From the NCBI GenBank assembly GCA_009773455.1, contig WSXU01000011.1:1-64000 (forward strand): a stretch of 64,000 nucleotides of DNA. The letters are read 5' to 3'. Shown piece after piece: positions 7,739 through 16,425 of this stretch. How positions within the stretch are numbered: position 1 is the first letter of the stretch; each line of letters begins with the position of its first letter. This stretch comes from Bacteroidota bacterium. GTDB taxonomy: Bacteria; Bacteroidota; Bacteroidia; Bacteroidales; Lentimicrobiaceae. The notes below the pieces were generated by a model. That model searched no databases and was not told where the DNA came from. It saw nothing but the letters and a program-made list of their open reading frames with translations. The translations under genes were made by a program, and so were the position numbers.

Positions 7739-7754
7739 CCTGAAACAACCTACT

Positions 7755-10193
7755 GTGATTTACCCTGATACCTTCGATTCCAAAACGGGTTTTGATAAAA
7801 TCCGTGTTATGCTTGAAGGGATTTGTTTCAGCCCCTATGCCAAAAAGCTGGCCTCTGAAATAGCATTTTCCAATGATTTCAGTAAAATTTCAACGCTGAT
7901 CAATGAGGCGGCCGAGATGAAGTATATTCTTCAGTTTATCGGCAATTTTCCGTCACAGGACTATTATGATTTGTCAGAAGAACTTACCCGCGTAAGGCTG
8001 CCCGGAACATTTACCGACCCTGACACGATGATTGGCCTGAGACTTTCGTTAATCACCATTACCGACATTATCCGTTTTCTGAAACGGCTTGATGCTGTGG
8101 AGTTTCCACGGTTATCGGCACTCATCCCGGCAAATGTTCCTGATCCCGGCCTTATAAAAAAAATAGAACAGATTATTGATGAGAAAGCAGGCATAAGGGA
8201 TAAGGCGAGTGAAAAACTATATGGAATCAGGCGTGAAATCAGCAGCAAACTATCGGGAGCCGACAGGCGCATTAACCAGATCCTGGCTACGGCACGAAAA
8301 GACGGACTTACCGGCGACGATACAGAACTCACCATCCGGAACGGCCGGCTTGTTATCCCGGTTTCTGCATCGAACAAGCGGAAGATATCAGGATACATCC
8401 ATGATACCAGTGCTACAGGTCAAACAGTTTATATCGAACCTGCAGAGGTCTTTGAGATAAATAACGAAGTGCAGAATCTGAGGATTGAGGAACGGCAGGA
8501 AGTCATCAGAATCCTGACCGAGTTTACTGATTTCCTCAGACCACATATCCCTGGTTTATCAGAATTCTACAGGTTTCTGGGTGAAATAGATTTCATCCGG
8601 GCAAAGGCGGGCATGGCGATTAAGATGGATGCCGTTAAACCCATGCTGACCGACAGGCCTGTGATAAAATGGCAAAAAGCCATTCATCCGCTGCTCAATC
8701 AGAGCCTGAAGCAACAGGGCAGGAAGATCGTTCCGCTAGATATTGAACTCAATTCAGAGCAACGCATCCTGATCATCAGCGGCCCGAATGCCGGTGGAAA
8801 ATCAGTCTGCCTGAAGACCGCAGGCTTGCTCCAATACATGCTTCAGTGCGGGCTTCTGATTCCGGTTGGCGATGACTCGGAGGCCGGTATTTTCAGCAGT
8901 ATCTTTCTTGAGATCGGTGATGAACAATCACTTGAAAACGACCTGAGCACCTATAGCTCTCATCTGATCCACATCAGGACATTGCTGGAGAATGTCAATA
9001 ATACGACGCTGTTTCTTATTGATGAGTTCGGGGCAGGCACCGAACCCCAACTCGGTGGCGCTATGGCCGAAGCCAGTCTTGAAGCCCTGAGCCGGATGGG
9101 TGGCTATGGAATAGTTACCACCCACTACACTAACCTGAAACTGATGGCCGGCAAACAACCGGGCATAGTAAACGGGGCTATGCTCTATGACACAAAGGCG
9201 ATGACCCCTTTGTTCAGGCTCAGTATCGGAAAACCCGGCAGTTCTTTCGCGTTTGAGATAGCAAGGAAGATAGGGTTTCCTTCCGGGGTCCTGGAAGCCG
9301 CAACCGGTAAAATCAGCACTTCACAGCTTGATTTCGAGCATCAGCTTGCACAGCTGGAAGTGGACAAGAAGTTCATTGATCAAAAGACAACAGAACTCAA
9401 GGTTGCAGATGAGACGCTGGCTTCGCTGGTAGGAAGGTACGAGCAGTTACTGAACAGCCTGGAAACCCGGAAACAGGAAATCCTGAGAGAGGCAAAAACC
9501 AAAGCTCAGCAGATCCTCGACAATTCCAACAGAATTATTGAAAAAACCATCAGGGAAATAAAGGAAAACAAGGCTGAGAAGGAATCCACCCGGAAACTGC
9601 GTGAAATGCTTGATCAGTCAAAAGAAGAGATACTCAGCCAGACCTCTGATCCGAAACCATTGCCCGAACCGGTTCTTATTCCGGAAAACGAAGTCAGGCC
9701 CGGAGGACCTCCCCCGGGACCGCTAAGAGCCGGAAGCTTCGTAAGGATGGAAGGTCAGGAAGCCATCGGAAAAATTGAAGAAATAAGAGGTAAACAGGTA
9801 ACGGTTCAATTCGGATCATTGAGAATCAGGACCAAAATGGAGAGCCTGATAGCTGCAACCCACGATGAAATCAGAACATGGGAGGCCAACCAGAAATTCA
9901 GCAAACCCCCGGGTAGCGTATTTCACCAGCTGAATGACAAAATGGCCGATTTCAAAATGTCGATTGACATCCGGGGTAAAAAAGCTGAAGAAGCGCACGA
10001 AATCATTGCAAGGTATATTGATCAGGCCATTCTGCTGAGGGTTCACGAAGTCAGAATTCTACATGGTAAGGGTGATGGTATTCTCAGAAATATCCTGCAG
10101 TCATACCTTCGCGATGTTCCGGAGGTGGCCAGGTATGAAGATGAAAGCATTGAGCGCGGAGGACACGGAGTAACCCTTGTATATTTCAAATAA
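7755..10193 (+). CDS. mutS2: Endonuclease MutS2
   Basis: MutS2 is a MutS-family ATPase involved in suppressing recombination and in ribosome rescue in other bacteria; it is not the canonical mismatch-repair MutS. The product is 812 residues, about the family length. Visible parts are the MutS core and lever region, the Walker A motif GPNAGGKS at 343-350, Walker B LFLIDEFGAGTEP, a coiled-coil segment (about 520-640), and a C-terminal Smr nuclease domain from about residue 735, with DIRG and LHGKGDG motifs. I chose GTG 7755 because the protein then begins MIYPDTF, as in Bacteroidota homologues, and because a promoter element lies at 7731-7738. The leader would be only about 10 nt. It is monocistronic as far as can be seen. 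Confidence 0.93.
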   Translation: MIYPDTFDSKTGFDKIRVMLEGICFSPYAKKLASEIAFSNDFSKISTLINEAAEMKYILQFIGNFPSQDYYDLSEELTRVRLPGTFTDPDTMIGLRLSLITITDIIRFLKRLDAVEFPRLSALIPANVPDPGLIKKIEQIIDEKAGIRDKASEKLYGIRREISSKLSGADRRINQILATARKDGLTGDDTELTIRNGRLVIPVSASNKRKISGYIHDTSATGQTVYIEPAEVFEINNEVQNLRIEERQEVIRILTEFTDFLRPHIPGLSEFYRFLGEIDFIRAKAGMAIKMDAVKPMLTDRPVIKWQKAIHPLLNQSLKQQGRKIVPLDIELNSEQRILIISGPNAGGKSVCLKTAGLLQYMLQCGLLIPVGDDSEAGIFSSIFLEIGDEQSLENDLSTYSSHLIHIRTLLENVNNTTLFLIDEFGAGTEPQLGGAMAEASLEALSRMGGYGIVTTHYTNLKLMAGKQPGIVNGAMLYDTKAMTPLFRLSIGKPGSSFAFEIARKIGFPSGVLEAATGKISTSQLDFEHQLAQLEVDKKFIDQKTTELKVADETLASLVGRYEQLLNSLETRKQEILREAKTKAQQILDNSNRIIEKTIREIKENKAEKESTRKLREMLDQSKEEILSQTSDPKPLPEPVLIPENEVRPGGPPPGPLRAGSFVRMEGQEAIGKIEEIRGKQVTVQFGSLRIRTKMESLIAATHDEIRTWEANQKFSKPPGSVFHQLNDKMADFKMSIDIRGKKAEEAHEIIARYIDQAILLRVHEVRILHGKGDGILRNILQSYLRDVPEVARYEDESIERGGHGVTLVYFK

Positions 10194-10386
10194 GAACGGT
10201 CATTGGTCAGTTTCTAATTCATAACTACAGAAACCGGAACCAGGTGAAATCGGGAAAAGAACCTGAAATACATGATCAAAAATCCGGAATAACCCAATCT
10301 CCTACCCCACCCCTTGTCTCCTGTTCTCTTTCTTTGGCAGGGTTCTTGATATTCAGCAGGCAACATATATTAACCTGTTACAGATA

Positions 10387-10662
10387 ATGGAAGTCAAGTC
10401 AGAGAACCCAATCGTTTCAAAAATATTAACGACACTAAAATCACGTAATAACCTTAAGAATATTTCCGGTATTGCCCTGGGTATCATCGGCGGGTATCTT
10501 TATTACAGGTTTGTTGGCTGTTCATCGGGCGGATGTGCCATTACTTCAAATCCCTATATGAGTATGCTGTGGGGTGGTGTACTGGGCTACCTTCTGGCCG
10601 ATATCTTCAAGCTGAAGGATGCTAAAAAATCCGGTGAAGATTCCGGAGAAAAAGAAGTCTGA
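10387..10662 (+). CDS. Small DUF6132-like membrane protein
   Basis: This 91-residue protein has two hydrophobic segments (about 27-43 and 57-75) flanking a Cys-containing loop, VGCSSGGCAITSNPY. That matches the DUF6132 pattern found near thiol, sulfur or redox genes in Bacteroidota. The role is unknown; the CSSGGC pair could bind metal or form a disulfide. It converges on the MmcQ/YjbR gene with one base between the two stops. The 190 bases before it hold no other gene, only CT-rich sequence resembling other intergenic segments in the window. Confidence 0.7.
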   Translation: MEVKSENPIVSKILTTLKSRNNLKNISGIALGIIGGYLYYRFVGCSSGGCAITSNPYMSMLWGGVLGYLLADIFKLKDAKKSGEDSGEKEV

Positions 10663-10663
10663 T

Positions 10664-10990
10664 CTATTTTTTCCGGGGCTTTGCTATAAGCTTATAGGAA
10701 TGGTCAATCCATTCAATAATCAGCTTATCGCTGATACTGCCGTCAATTTCCACCGTATTCCAATGCACCTTGTTCATATGATAGCCCGGTTTCACCGACG
10801 GATACTGTTCGCGCAATTCAAGGGCTTTTTCGGGATTGCACTTCAGGTTAACTGACAAAGGTCCTTCAAGATCGGTAAGCGCAAACATTTTACCATTTAC
10901 CTTAAAAACAAGGGTTGTTTCATCGAATGGGAAATGCTCTGAAACATCTGGCAAAGTGAGACAGTACTCACGCAGTTGTTCTATATTCAT
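10664..10990 (-). CDS. MmcQ/YjbR family protein
   Basis: The 108-residue protein shows the YjbR-like pattern: LTLPDVSEHFPFD near the N-terminus, then FKVNGKMFAL, a LKCNPEKALELREQYPSV segment, and a C-terminal KPGYHMNKVHWNTV-to-helix region. The CyaY-like fold is thought to bind DNA in some members; the biological role is unclear. I chose the ATG at 10990 (MNIEQLREYC), since longer starts add residues with no family match. It stands alone on the minus strand, convergent with the preceding gene. Confidence 0.85.
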   Translation of the reverse strand: MNIEQLREYCLTLPDVSEHFPFDETTLVFKVNGKMFALTDLEGPLSVNLKCNPEKALELREQYPSVKPGYHMNKVHWNTVEIDGSISDKLIIEWIDHSYKLIAKPRKK

Positions 10991-11178
10991 AGGATATGTC
11001 TTATGATTTGAGAATGAAACCGGCTTGTAAAGATAGGGTTTCATTTTCACTGTCAGAATCAGCCGCATTAAGAAATTTTATCAACATAAATGTCTAAAGG
11101 ATTGTTCTTTAAGGCATTGAATACTTTCCATTGTCAGTAAATAATTGGACAGGGGGTACCGGTTTTTAAATTATTGGT

Positions 11179-11186
11179 TACCTTTG
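11179..11186 (+). promoter_or_regulatory. Promoter -7 element for the carboxyltransferase operon
   Basis: TACCTTTG is an exact TAnnTTTG match followed by GTG. The start of transcription would be near 11193, about 60 nt before the ATG at 11254. It excludes the upstream GTG at 11188 as a start. Confidence 0.55.
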
Positions 11187-11253
11187 TGTGCTTTTCCGGC
11201 AGCCTAGGCCGGAATCAGGGACATTAAACAGTACATTATCTAAATCTTCGGAT

Positions 11254-12801
11254 ATGTCATTGACCAAAAAAACGAGTGACCTCAAAAAGAGGATGCGTGA
11301 CGCGTTGATGGGAGGTGGCCAGGTAGCAATTGAGAAACAGAAAGCCACGGGTAAGATGACCGCCCGTGAGCGAATTATTGCGCTGGTAGACCCTAAATCG
11401 TTTCACGAGTACGACCTGTTTGTTGAGCATGCAGGTAAAGACTTTAACATGGGCGACAAGTACCTGCCCGGCGATGGTGTAATTACCGGTACCGGGACAA
11501 TCAACGGGTATCCCGTTTGTATCTATGCCCAGGATTTCACTGTGGCCGGTGGCTCACTTGGCTGGATGCACGCCAAGAAAATTACCAAGATCATGGATCA
11601 TGCCATGAAACTGAAGGTACCCATTATCGGTATCAACGACTCGGGAGGTGCCCGTATCCAGGAAGGGGTTAACTCCCTTGCCGGTTATGGAGAAATTTTT
11701 TACCGCAATACCCAGGCTTCCGGCGTTATTCCCCAAATCAGCGTTATTCTTGGCCCCTGTGCCGGTGGCGCTGTATATTCACCCGCGCTTACCGATTTCG
11801 TATTCGTGGTAGATAAGATATCCAAAATGTTTATTACCGGCCCGGAGGTGATTAAAACGGTGCTGGGCGAGGAAATTTCGATGGAAGAACTGGGCGGCGC
11901 CCGCGTTCAGAGCGAAATTACCGGAAATGCACATTTTTTTGCTGAAAGTGAACAGGAATGTTTTGATCAGATCAAAACCCTCTGCAGTTTCATCCCATGG
12001 AACAACATTAAAAAAGCAGAACCATTCCCAAAGAAACCGCCCCGCACACGCTCCTACAACATCGACAGCATTTTCCCCACCAACCCTCGCCAGCCTTACG
12101 ATGTTAAGGATATTATCCGCTCTGTGGTTGATGATTCGGAATTTTTCGAAGTTCAGAGCATGTTTGCAGCCAACATAGTGATCGGCTTTGCCCGCCTGAA
12201 CGGAAACACCGTCGGGTTTGTGGCCAATCAGCCTCTGGTGCTTGCCGGCGTGCTTGATGTTGACTCTTCGGATAAAGCAGCCCGTTTTATCCGTTACTGC
12301 GATGCTTTCAATGTTCCCTTGGTAACCCTGGTTGACCTTCCGGGATATCTTCCTGGTGTTGATCAGGAACATGCCGGAGTAATCCGTCACGGAGCCAAGG
12401 TATTGTATGCCTATTCAGAAGCCACTGTTCCCAAGATGACATGCATCCTCAGGAAGGCCTATGGCGGAGGCTATATAGCCATGTGCTCCAGCCACTTAAG
12501 GGCTGATTTCGTTTTCGCCTGGCCAACCGCAGAAATCGCTGTTATGGGTCCTGAAGGCGCTGCAAACATCATATTCCGGAATGAAATCAAGAATGCCGAA
12601 AACCCGGAAGAGATGCGGAAACAGAAGATCAAAGAGTACAAGGAAAAATTCGCGAATCCTTACGTAGCTGCTGCCTATGGTTACGTTGATGCAGTTATTG
12701 AACCTGCTGAAACCCGGAATATGCTGATCCATGCACTGGAAATTTCAGCAGAAAAGGTTGAAGTACGTCCGAATAAAAAACATGGTGTTCCACCTTTCTA
12801 A
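11254..12801 (+). CDS. Acyl-CoA carboxylase beta (carboxyltransferase) subunit
   Basis: The 515-residue protein belongs to the propionyl/methylmalonyl-CoA carboxyltransferase family, which transfers carboxyl between carboxybiotin and acyl-CoA. Family signatures are DSGGARIQEG (N-terminal crotonase-like half), GPCAGGAVYSPALTDF, and in the C-terminal half VDLPGYLPGVDQEH and KAYGGGYIAM. The length is typical. The start MSLTKKTSDL is chosen by family alignment and by the promoter just upstream. The biotin carrier gene follows after 9 bases. No biotin carboxylase is present here, so the holoenzyme needs one from elsewhere, or the pair could belong to a decarboxylase. A propionyl-CoA or methylmalonyl-CoA role fits Bacteroidota metabolism but is inferred. 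Confidence 0.92.
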   Translation: MSLTKKTSDLKKRMRDALMGGGQVAIEKQKATGKMTARERIIALVDPKSFHEYDLFVEHAGKDFNMGDKYLPGDGVITGTGTINGYPVCIYAQDFTVAGGSLGWMHAKKITKIMDHAMKLKVPIIGINDSGGARIQEGVNSLAGYGEIFYRNTQASGVIPQISVILGPCAGGAVYSPALTDFVFVVDKISKMFITGPEVIKTVLGEEISMEELGGARVQSEITGNAHFFAESEQECFDQIKTLCSFIPWNNIKKAEPFPKKPPRTRSYNIDSIFPTNPRQPYDVKDIIRSVVDDSEFFEVQSMFAANIVIGFARLNGNTVGFVANQPLVLAGVLDVDSSDKAARFIRYCDAFNVPLVTLVDLPGYLPGVDQEHAGVIRHGAKVLYAYSEATVPKMTCILRKAYGGGYIAMCSSHLRADFVFAWPTAEIAVMGPEGAANIIFRNEIKNAENPEEMRKQKIKEYKEKFANPYVAAAYGYVDAVIEPAETRNMLIHALEISAEKVEVRPNKKHGVPPF

Positions 12802-12810
12802 TTCAGACAT

Positions 12811-13137
12811 ATGGAAGAAAACAACGACTCCCCGGGATTCAAAACCCTGATCATCGACAACATCAAGTATAAAACCATGCTTACCAAAAAGTACATGGCC
12901 CGTAAGATGTACGAACCTGTCGATTATAAAAAGATAACGGCTTTCATTCCCGGAACCATCCTGAAAATCAATGTGAAGGAGGGAACAAAAGTGAAACAGG
13001 GAACAAAACTGCTTGAACTGGAAGCCATGAAAATGGTTAACATCCTGACTGCCCCGATCGATGGAGTAATTCTTAAAATAAATGTAAAATCAGGTGATAT
13101 GGTGTCAAAAAACCACATACTTGTTGAACTGGCCTGA
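12811..13137 (+). CDS. Biotin carboxyl carrier subunit of acyl-CoA carboxylase
   Basis: The 108-residue protein is a biotinyl-domain carrier. The C-terminal 75 residues form the lipoyl/biotinyl fold with the EAMKM motif at residues 71-75, so Lys74 is the biotinylated residue. The N-terminal 35 residues (with KYKTMLTKKYMARK) resemble the short extension typical of Bacteroidota carriers placed next to the beta subunit. It is co-transcribed with the preceding gene (9-base gap) and followed by a strong terminator. Confidence 0.92.
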   Translation: MEENNDSPGFKTLIIDNIKYKTMLTKKYMARKMYEPVDYKKITAFIPGTILKINVKEGTKVKQGTKLLELEAMKMVNILTAPIDGVILKINVKSGDMVSKNHILVELA

Positions 13138-13152
13138 GTTTATCACAATAAT

Positions 13153-13187
13153 AAAAAAGCCCGCCTGAAAAGAGCGGGCTTTTTTAT
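13153..13187. terminator. Bidirectional intrinsic terminator
   Basis: GCCCGC pairs with GCGGGC, flanked by an A run before and a T run after, so it works on both strands. It ends the carboxylase operon and, on the minus strand, the glsA-glsB-engB operon whose last stop is at 13241. Confidence 0.9.
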
Positions 13188-13240
13188 TGTCATCACATAC
13201 TGCAACAAATCAGTAAACGTAAAATCAAGTATGTAATCCT

Positions 13241-13861
13241 TTATTCGTTTTGCGACAGAAACCGCCCAAAATCACTATTCCCGCTAGCAATGAGAGCTAA
13301 AATCTCTTCACGGCCTTTGCCTGTTTCAGCTGAACTGACGAAATATTCAGGCATTTCTTCCCAATGCTCTTTCAGTTTGGCCGAAAAAGCAGCAGTTGCA
13401 GAGGCAACAGCATTGACTGTAAGTTTATCTGTTTTGGTAAACACGATGGTGAAGGGAAGCTGTTGCTCGCCAAACCAGTTGATAAAACTGATATCTGAGG
13501 CTTTAGGCTCGATCCTTGAATCAATCAGTATAAAGGTATTCACCAGGTTTGGTCTGCGCGTCAGGTACTTTCGTATCATCTCCTCCCATTTTTCCCGCTC
13601 TTTCTTCGAAATCCTGGCATAGCCATAACCCGGCAAATCGACAAGATACCATTCGTCATTCACCAAAAAATGATTGATGAGGCGTGTTTTACCAGGTGTG
13701 GACGATGTTCTGGCCAGATTCTTCCGTTCAAGCAGACGGTTTATCAGTGATGATTTTCCAACATTGGACCTGCCGATAAAAGCATATTCGGGCTTATCGG
13801 CAGCAGGGCATCTGGCAAGATCGGTATTGCTGGCAACAAAGTCAGCGGATTTTATCACCAT
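13241..13861 (-). CDS. engB: Ribosome biogenesis GTPase EngB (YihA/YsxC)
   Basis: EngB is a small GTPase needed for assembly of the large ribosomal subunit. The 206-residue product has all G motifs: G1 GRSNVGKSS (30-38), a G2 threonine in TSSTPGKT, G3 DLPGYG, G4 TKTD, and SAETG near G5. Length is as expected. It is the last gene of a minus-strand operon, one base after the glsB-like stop. Confidence 0.95.
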   Translation of the reverse strand: MVIKSADFVASNTDLARCPAADKPEYAFIGRSNVGKSSLINRLLERKNLARTSSTPGKTRLINHFLVNDEWYLVDLPGYGYARISKKEREKWEEMIRKYLTRRPNLVNTFILIDSRIEPKASDISFINWFGEQQLPFTIVFTKTDKLTVNAVASATAAFSAKLKEHWEEMPEYFVSSAETGKGREEILALIASGNSDFGRFLSQNE

Positions 13862-13862
13862 T

Positions 13863-14786
13863 TTATTCCGGTATCGTAAGGTGTCTTTCGATCTTCATAT
13901 CATAAATGTCGCTGATCTTGATTATGATACCCGTTTCTTCAACCAATCCAAAATCAGTATTGATGGCTGTACCAAAAAATTTCATGGTTGACGACAGGTT
14001 CATATAAGCATTTACCAGAGGTGGGATGTTTTCGCCCAGGGCCCTGACCTGTTGAATGAGCAACTTATAATCCTTATCGTAGACATCGTTTGGAAAAGCA
14101 TTCTTCAGTGTTTCTTCATCTGTATCCAATGGCATGGGTACAATCGGGCTTACAAGGTTCTCCTCATCGGCAAAATACTTTTTCATAAAGAAAAGTATGA
14201 GGTCACGCGCCAGCCTGTTATAGTCGGGGTACATGGTAATTTTACCAAAATAATAGCGCGCATCCGGATAAAGAAGAATGATGGCCCCTAACCCATCCCA
14301 GATGTTGTCGAGCGAATACATACCCTTTCTGATATTGTTGGTAGGCTGATATGCCGGCTGGACAAACGAACGACCCAGTTCAATTGTATAAGGAAGGTAT
14401 TCGTCAACAAATTTTTCGGAATATCTGAAAAGATGGAAAGTCGGTGTATGATATTTGCCATCAGAATCCTTGCTGAGAAATCTGCCATGCAGAAAACGGT
14501 ACCCGCCGACAATTTCCCTGTCTGCCGGGTTCCAGACGATAAGCTGCTCGAAAAGATGCTTACCGGTATCAAATTCATCCAGATCTATTGATAATCCGGT
14601 TCCACCACCGGCATCCCTGAATGTTATTTCACGCAGCCGGCCTATCTCCCTCATGACGTTCGGAGCGTTGGTGTTGTTCAATATATAGATCAGGTTGTTA
14701 CCGGCATTCGTCTTCCGGATGAGTTTATCGTCCGTGAGTTCCTTCAACAGTAACTCCCGGTCGACCGGAGGAATTATATTTTCCAT
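13863..14786 (-). CDS. glsB: GNAT-type N-acyltransferase, glycine-lipid synthase GlsB-like
   Basis: The 307-residue protein has the acetyltransferase-like fold of lipid-forming N-acyltransferases (OlsB/GlsB group). It carries REIGRLREITFRDAGGGTG near residues 45-65, IVGGYRFLHG, and ELGRSFVQPAYQ. In Bacteroides, GlsB moves a 3-hydroxy fatty acyl group to glycine and GlsA adds the second acyl group, making glycine lipids. The gene lies 11 bases after the matching O-acyltransferase, the same pairing as in Bacteroides. The exact amino-acid head group (glycine, ornithine or other) cannot be told from sequence alone. Confidence 0.8.
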   Translation of the reverse strand: MENIIPPVDRELLLKELTDDKLIRKTNAGNNLIYILNNTNAPNVMREIGRLREITFRDAGGGTGLSIDLDEFDTGKHLFEQLIVWNPADREIVGGYRFLHGRFLSKDSDGKYHTPTFHLFRYSEKFVDEYLPYTIELGRSFVQPAYQPTNNIRKGMYSLDNIWDGLGAIILLYPDARYYFGKITMYPDYNRLARDLILFFMKKYFADEENLVSPIVPMPLDTDEETLKNAFPNDVYDKDYKLLIQQVRALGENIPPLVNAYMNLSSTMKFFGTAINTDFGLVEETGIIIKISDIYDMKIERHLTIPE

Positions 14787-14797
14787 AATTGAGTTTG

Positions 14798-15664
14798 TTA
14801 CAGTGATTCAAAAATAAAAGGGGCATCCGGATTGGCCTCCAGTTTATATACATGTTCGCGGATCAGGGACGCCCAGGCGTTATCATTCATCCGCCTGTCG
14901 AAAGTAGCGGTCGGAATCGGTTTGCCAAAAGTAATCACGATCTCTTTGTCACTTTGCCTGAACATCTCATCAACAAGATAGAGCATCTCAATGTTCGCTT
15001 TCAGCCCCAGCCATTTCCGAAGATTTGCCAGATTGTAGAAGAAATTTGAGTTTCGTCCGCTGATGTGTACCGGCAGGATATTCCGGTTATATTTCTTTGC
15101 TTTGGAGAGGAAGGTTTTCTTCCAGTCCAGATCAATGATATTGCCCTTGATCTTACGTGAACAAAGGCCTGCAGGAAAATAGAGGATTGCCTTTTCAGAC
15201 GAAAATGCGTCATTAAACTGACCAATATTATCTGCATTTGAGCCATGCTTGTTGACGGGAATAAACAATGACCGCATATTCGGCAAATGCATTAAAAAAT
15301 CATTCGAGGGAACTACAAAATCCTCTCTTACCTTGCCAATGGCAAGCATAAGTGCCATACCGTCAAGACCGCCAAGCGGATGGTTTGAAACAGCGACAAA
15401 CCTGTCAGCTGAAAGGAGGTTTTCTTCGCCCTTCACAACAACTTTTACCTTGAATTCATCAAGTATTGCAGTTACGAATTCAAGACCTATCTCATTCCTG
15501 TGACGGTGAAGGGCTTCGTTCAGGGTATCCTGATGTATAACCCTTTTCAGGTAACGAATCAGGAATTTAGGAATTACTCTGAGGAGGCGCGGATTTTTCC
15601 CGGCGATAACACGCTCGATATCAATAAGCTTATCGCTCTGCACAACCACATCCTGATCTGCCAT
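14798..15664 (-). CDS. glsA: PlsC-family O-acyltransferase, GlsA-like
   Basis: The 288-residue protein is a lysophospholipid-acyltransferase-like enzyme. The catalytic motif is NHPLGGLDG (94-102), with His95 and Asp101; a second motif, FIPVNKHGSN, follows about 35 residues later, and the phosphate-binding-like FPAGLCSRK after that. The family role is acylation of the hydroxyl on the N-acyl chain made by GlsB. It is the first gene of the operon that continues to the GlsB-like gene and engB. It is divergent from the division cluster with about 290 bases between. No signal peptide; probably peripheral on the inner membrane. Confidence 0.82.
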   Translation of the reverse strand: MADQDVVVQSDKLIDIERVIAGKNPRLLRVIPKFLIRYLKRVIHQDTLNEALHRHRNEIGLEFVTAILDEFKVKVVVKGEENLLSADRFVAVSNHPLGGLDGMALMLAIGKVREDFVVPSNDFLMHLPNMRSLFIPVNKHGSNADNIGQFNDAFSSEKAILYFPAGLCSRKIKGNIIDLDWKKTFLSKAKKYNRNILPVHISGRNSNFFYNLANLRKWLGLKANIEMLYLVDEMFRQSDKEIVITFGKPIPTATFDRRMNDNAWASLIREHVYKLEANPDAPFIFESL

Positions 15665-15705
15665 GTGAAACTGAAATTAATTCTTTCCCATTAAAATTTA
15701 CTCTA

Positions 15706-15713
15706 CAAATTTA
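15706..15713 (-). promoter_or_regulatory. Promoter -7 element for the glsA operon
   Basis: On the minus strand this reads TAAATTTG, matching TAnnTTTG, about 40 bases before the glsA ATG. No convincing -33 element is visible. Confidence 0.4.
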
Positions 15714-15888
15714 GGCAATTCCGGCCTAGTTTCATGACAGAGAAAGCAAAATGTCAGGAATAGCCCTTCCAGGTGCATTATCAAGGCAACAAGACAGTAC
15801 CAGCCAATTATATATCTCTGTATTCCAAGACTATAAAAGCAATCTGAAGTCGAAAAACCCCTGTTTATTGAAAAAGTTATTAACATCA

Positions 15889-15918
15889 GTGGTAAAAAGT
15901 GGTAAAAAGTGGTAATTC
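15889..15918 (+). promoter_or_regulatory. MraZ operator: three 10-bp direct repeats
   Basis: GTGGTAAAAA occurs twice in tandem, followed by a third GTGGTAATTC. In other bacteria MraZ binds three or four direct TGGGN boxes on a 10-bp period before its own gene, and this array has the same period and position. A TATATTTA -7-like element follows at 15924-15931, so bound MraZ would block the promoter. Autorepression of the division cluster is inferred from family knowledge. Confidence 0.8.
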
Positions 15919-15956
15919 TATCCTATATTTACACCTCAATTCTGGCAAAATCTACC

Positions 15957-16421
15957 ATGATAGAAATAATTGGTGTACATGACTGTAAGGTTGATGCTAA
16001 AGGACGGCTGCTGCTTCCTTCTGCACTCAAAAGCCAGCTTGATGCCGTTATTTCGGAAGGATTTATACTGAAACGAAGCATTTTTCAGCCCTGCCTCGAA
16101 TTGTACCCCAGGTCAGAATTTGACAAGGCTGTGAAAAGGGTAAACAAGCTGAACCGCTTCCTGAAGAAGAACGCCGATTTCATCAGGGTATTTATGAAGG
16201 GTGTACATATCGTTGAGCTTGATAACACCGGCAGGTTGCTGATTCCCAAGGAACTGGCCGGGAATGCATTCATTACCAAAGATGTGGTACTGGCTTCTGC
16301 CTTGAATATGATTGAGATATGGGATAAAGAGAAATATGAGGCTTCAATCAGCGAGAGTCTGACAGACTTTTCACAACTGGCCGAAGATGTCATGGGTCAC
16401 ATGAATGAAACTGAAGATTAG
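15957..16421 (+). CDS. mraZ: Transcriptional regulator MraZ
   Basis: MraZ is the DNA-binding autorepressor that heads most division and cell-wall clusters. The 154-residue product has the two AbrB/MraZ-type swapped-hairpin domains: first half VDAKGRLLLPSALK, second half LDNTGRLLIPKELA. I start at the ATG at 15957 (MIEIIGVHDCKVD), because the upstream GTG at 15909 lies inside the operator repeats. It overlaps no gene, and rsmH follows 4 bases after the stop. Confidence 0.95.
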   Translation: MIEIIGVHDCKVDAKGRLLLPSALKSQLDAVISEGFILKRSIFQPCLELYPRSEFDKAVKRVNKLNRFLKKNADFIRVFMKGVHIVELDNTGRLLIPKELAGNAFITKDVVLASALNMIEIWDKEKYEASISESLTDFSQLAEDVMGHMNETED

Positions 16422-16425
16422 GAAG

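Noticed and set aside
11779-12390. 203-codon minus-strand open frame in the carboxyltransferase gene
   Set aside because: Antisense shadow of a conserved coding region.
11254-13137. Sodium-pumping methylmalonyl-CoA decarboxylase operon
   Set aside because: Only the carboxyltransferase and carrier are present; the membrane beta subunit and small gamma/delta subunit are absent, so the neutral acyl-CoA carboxylase call is kept.
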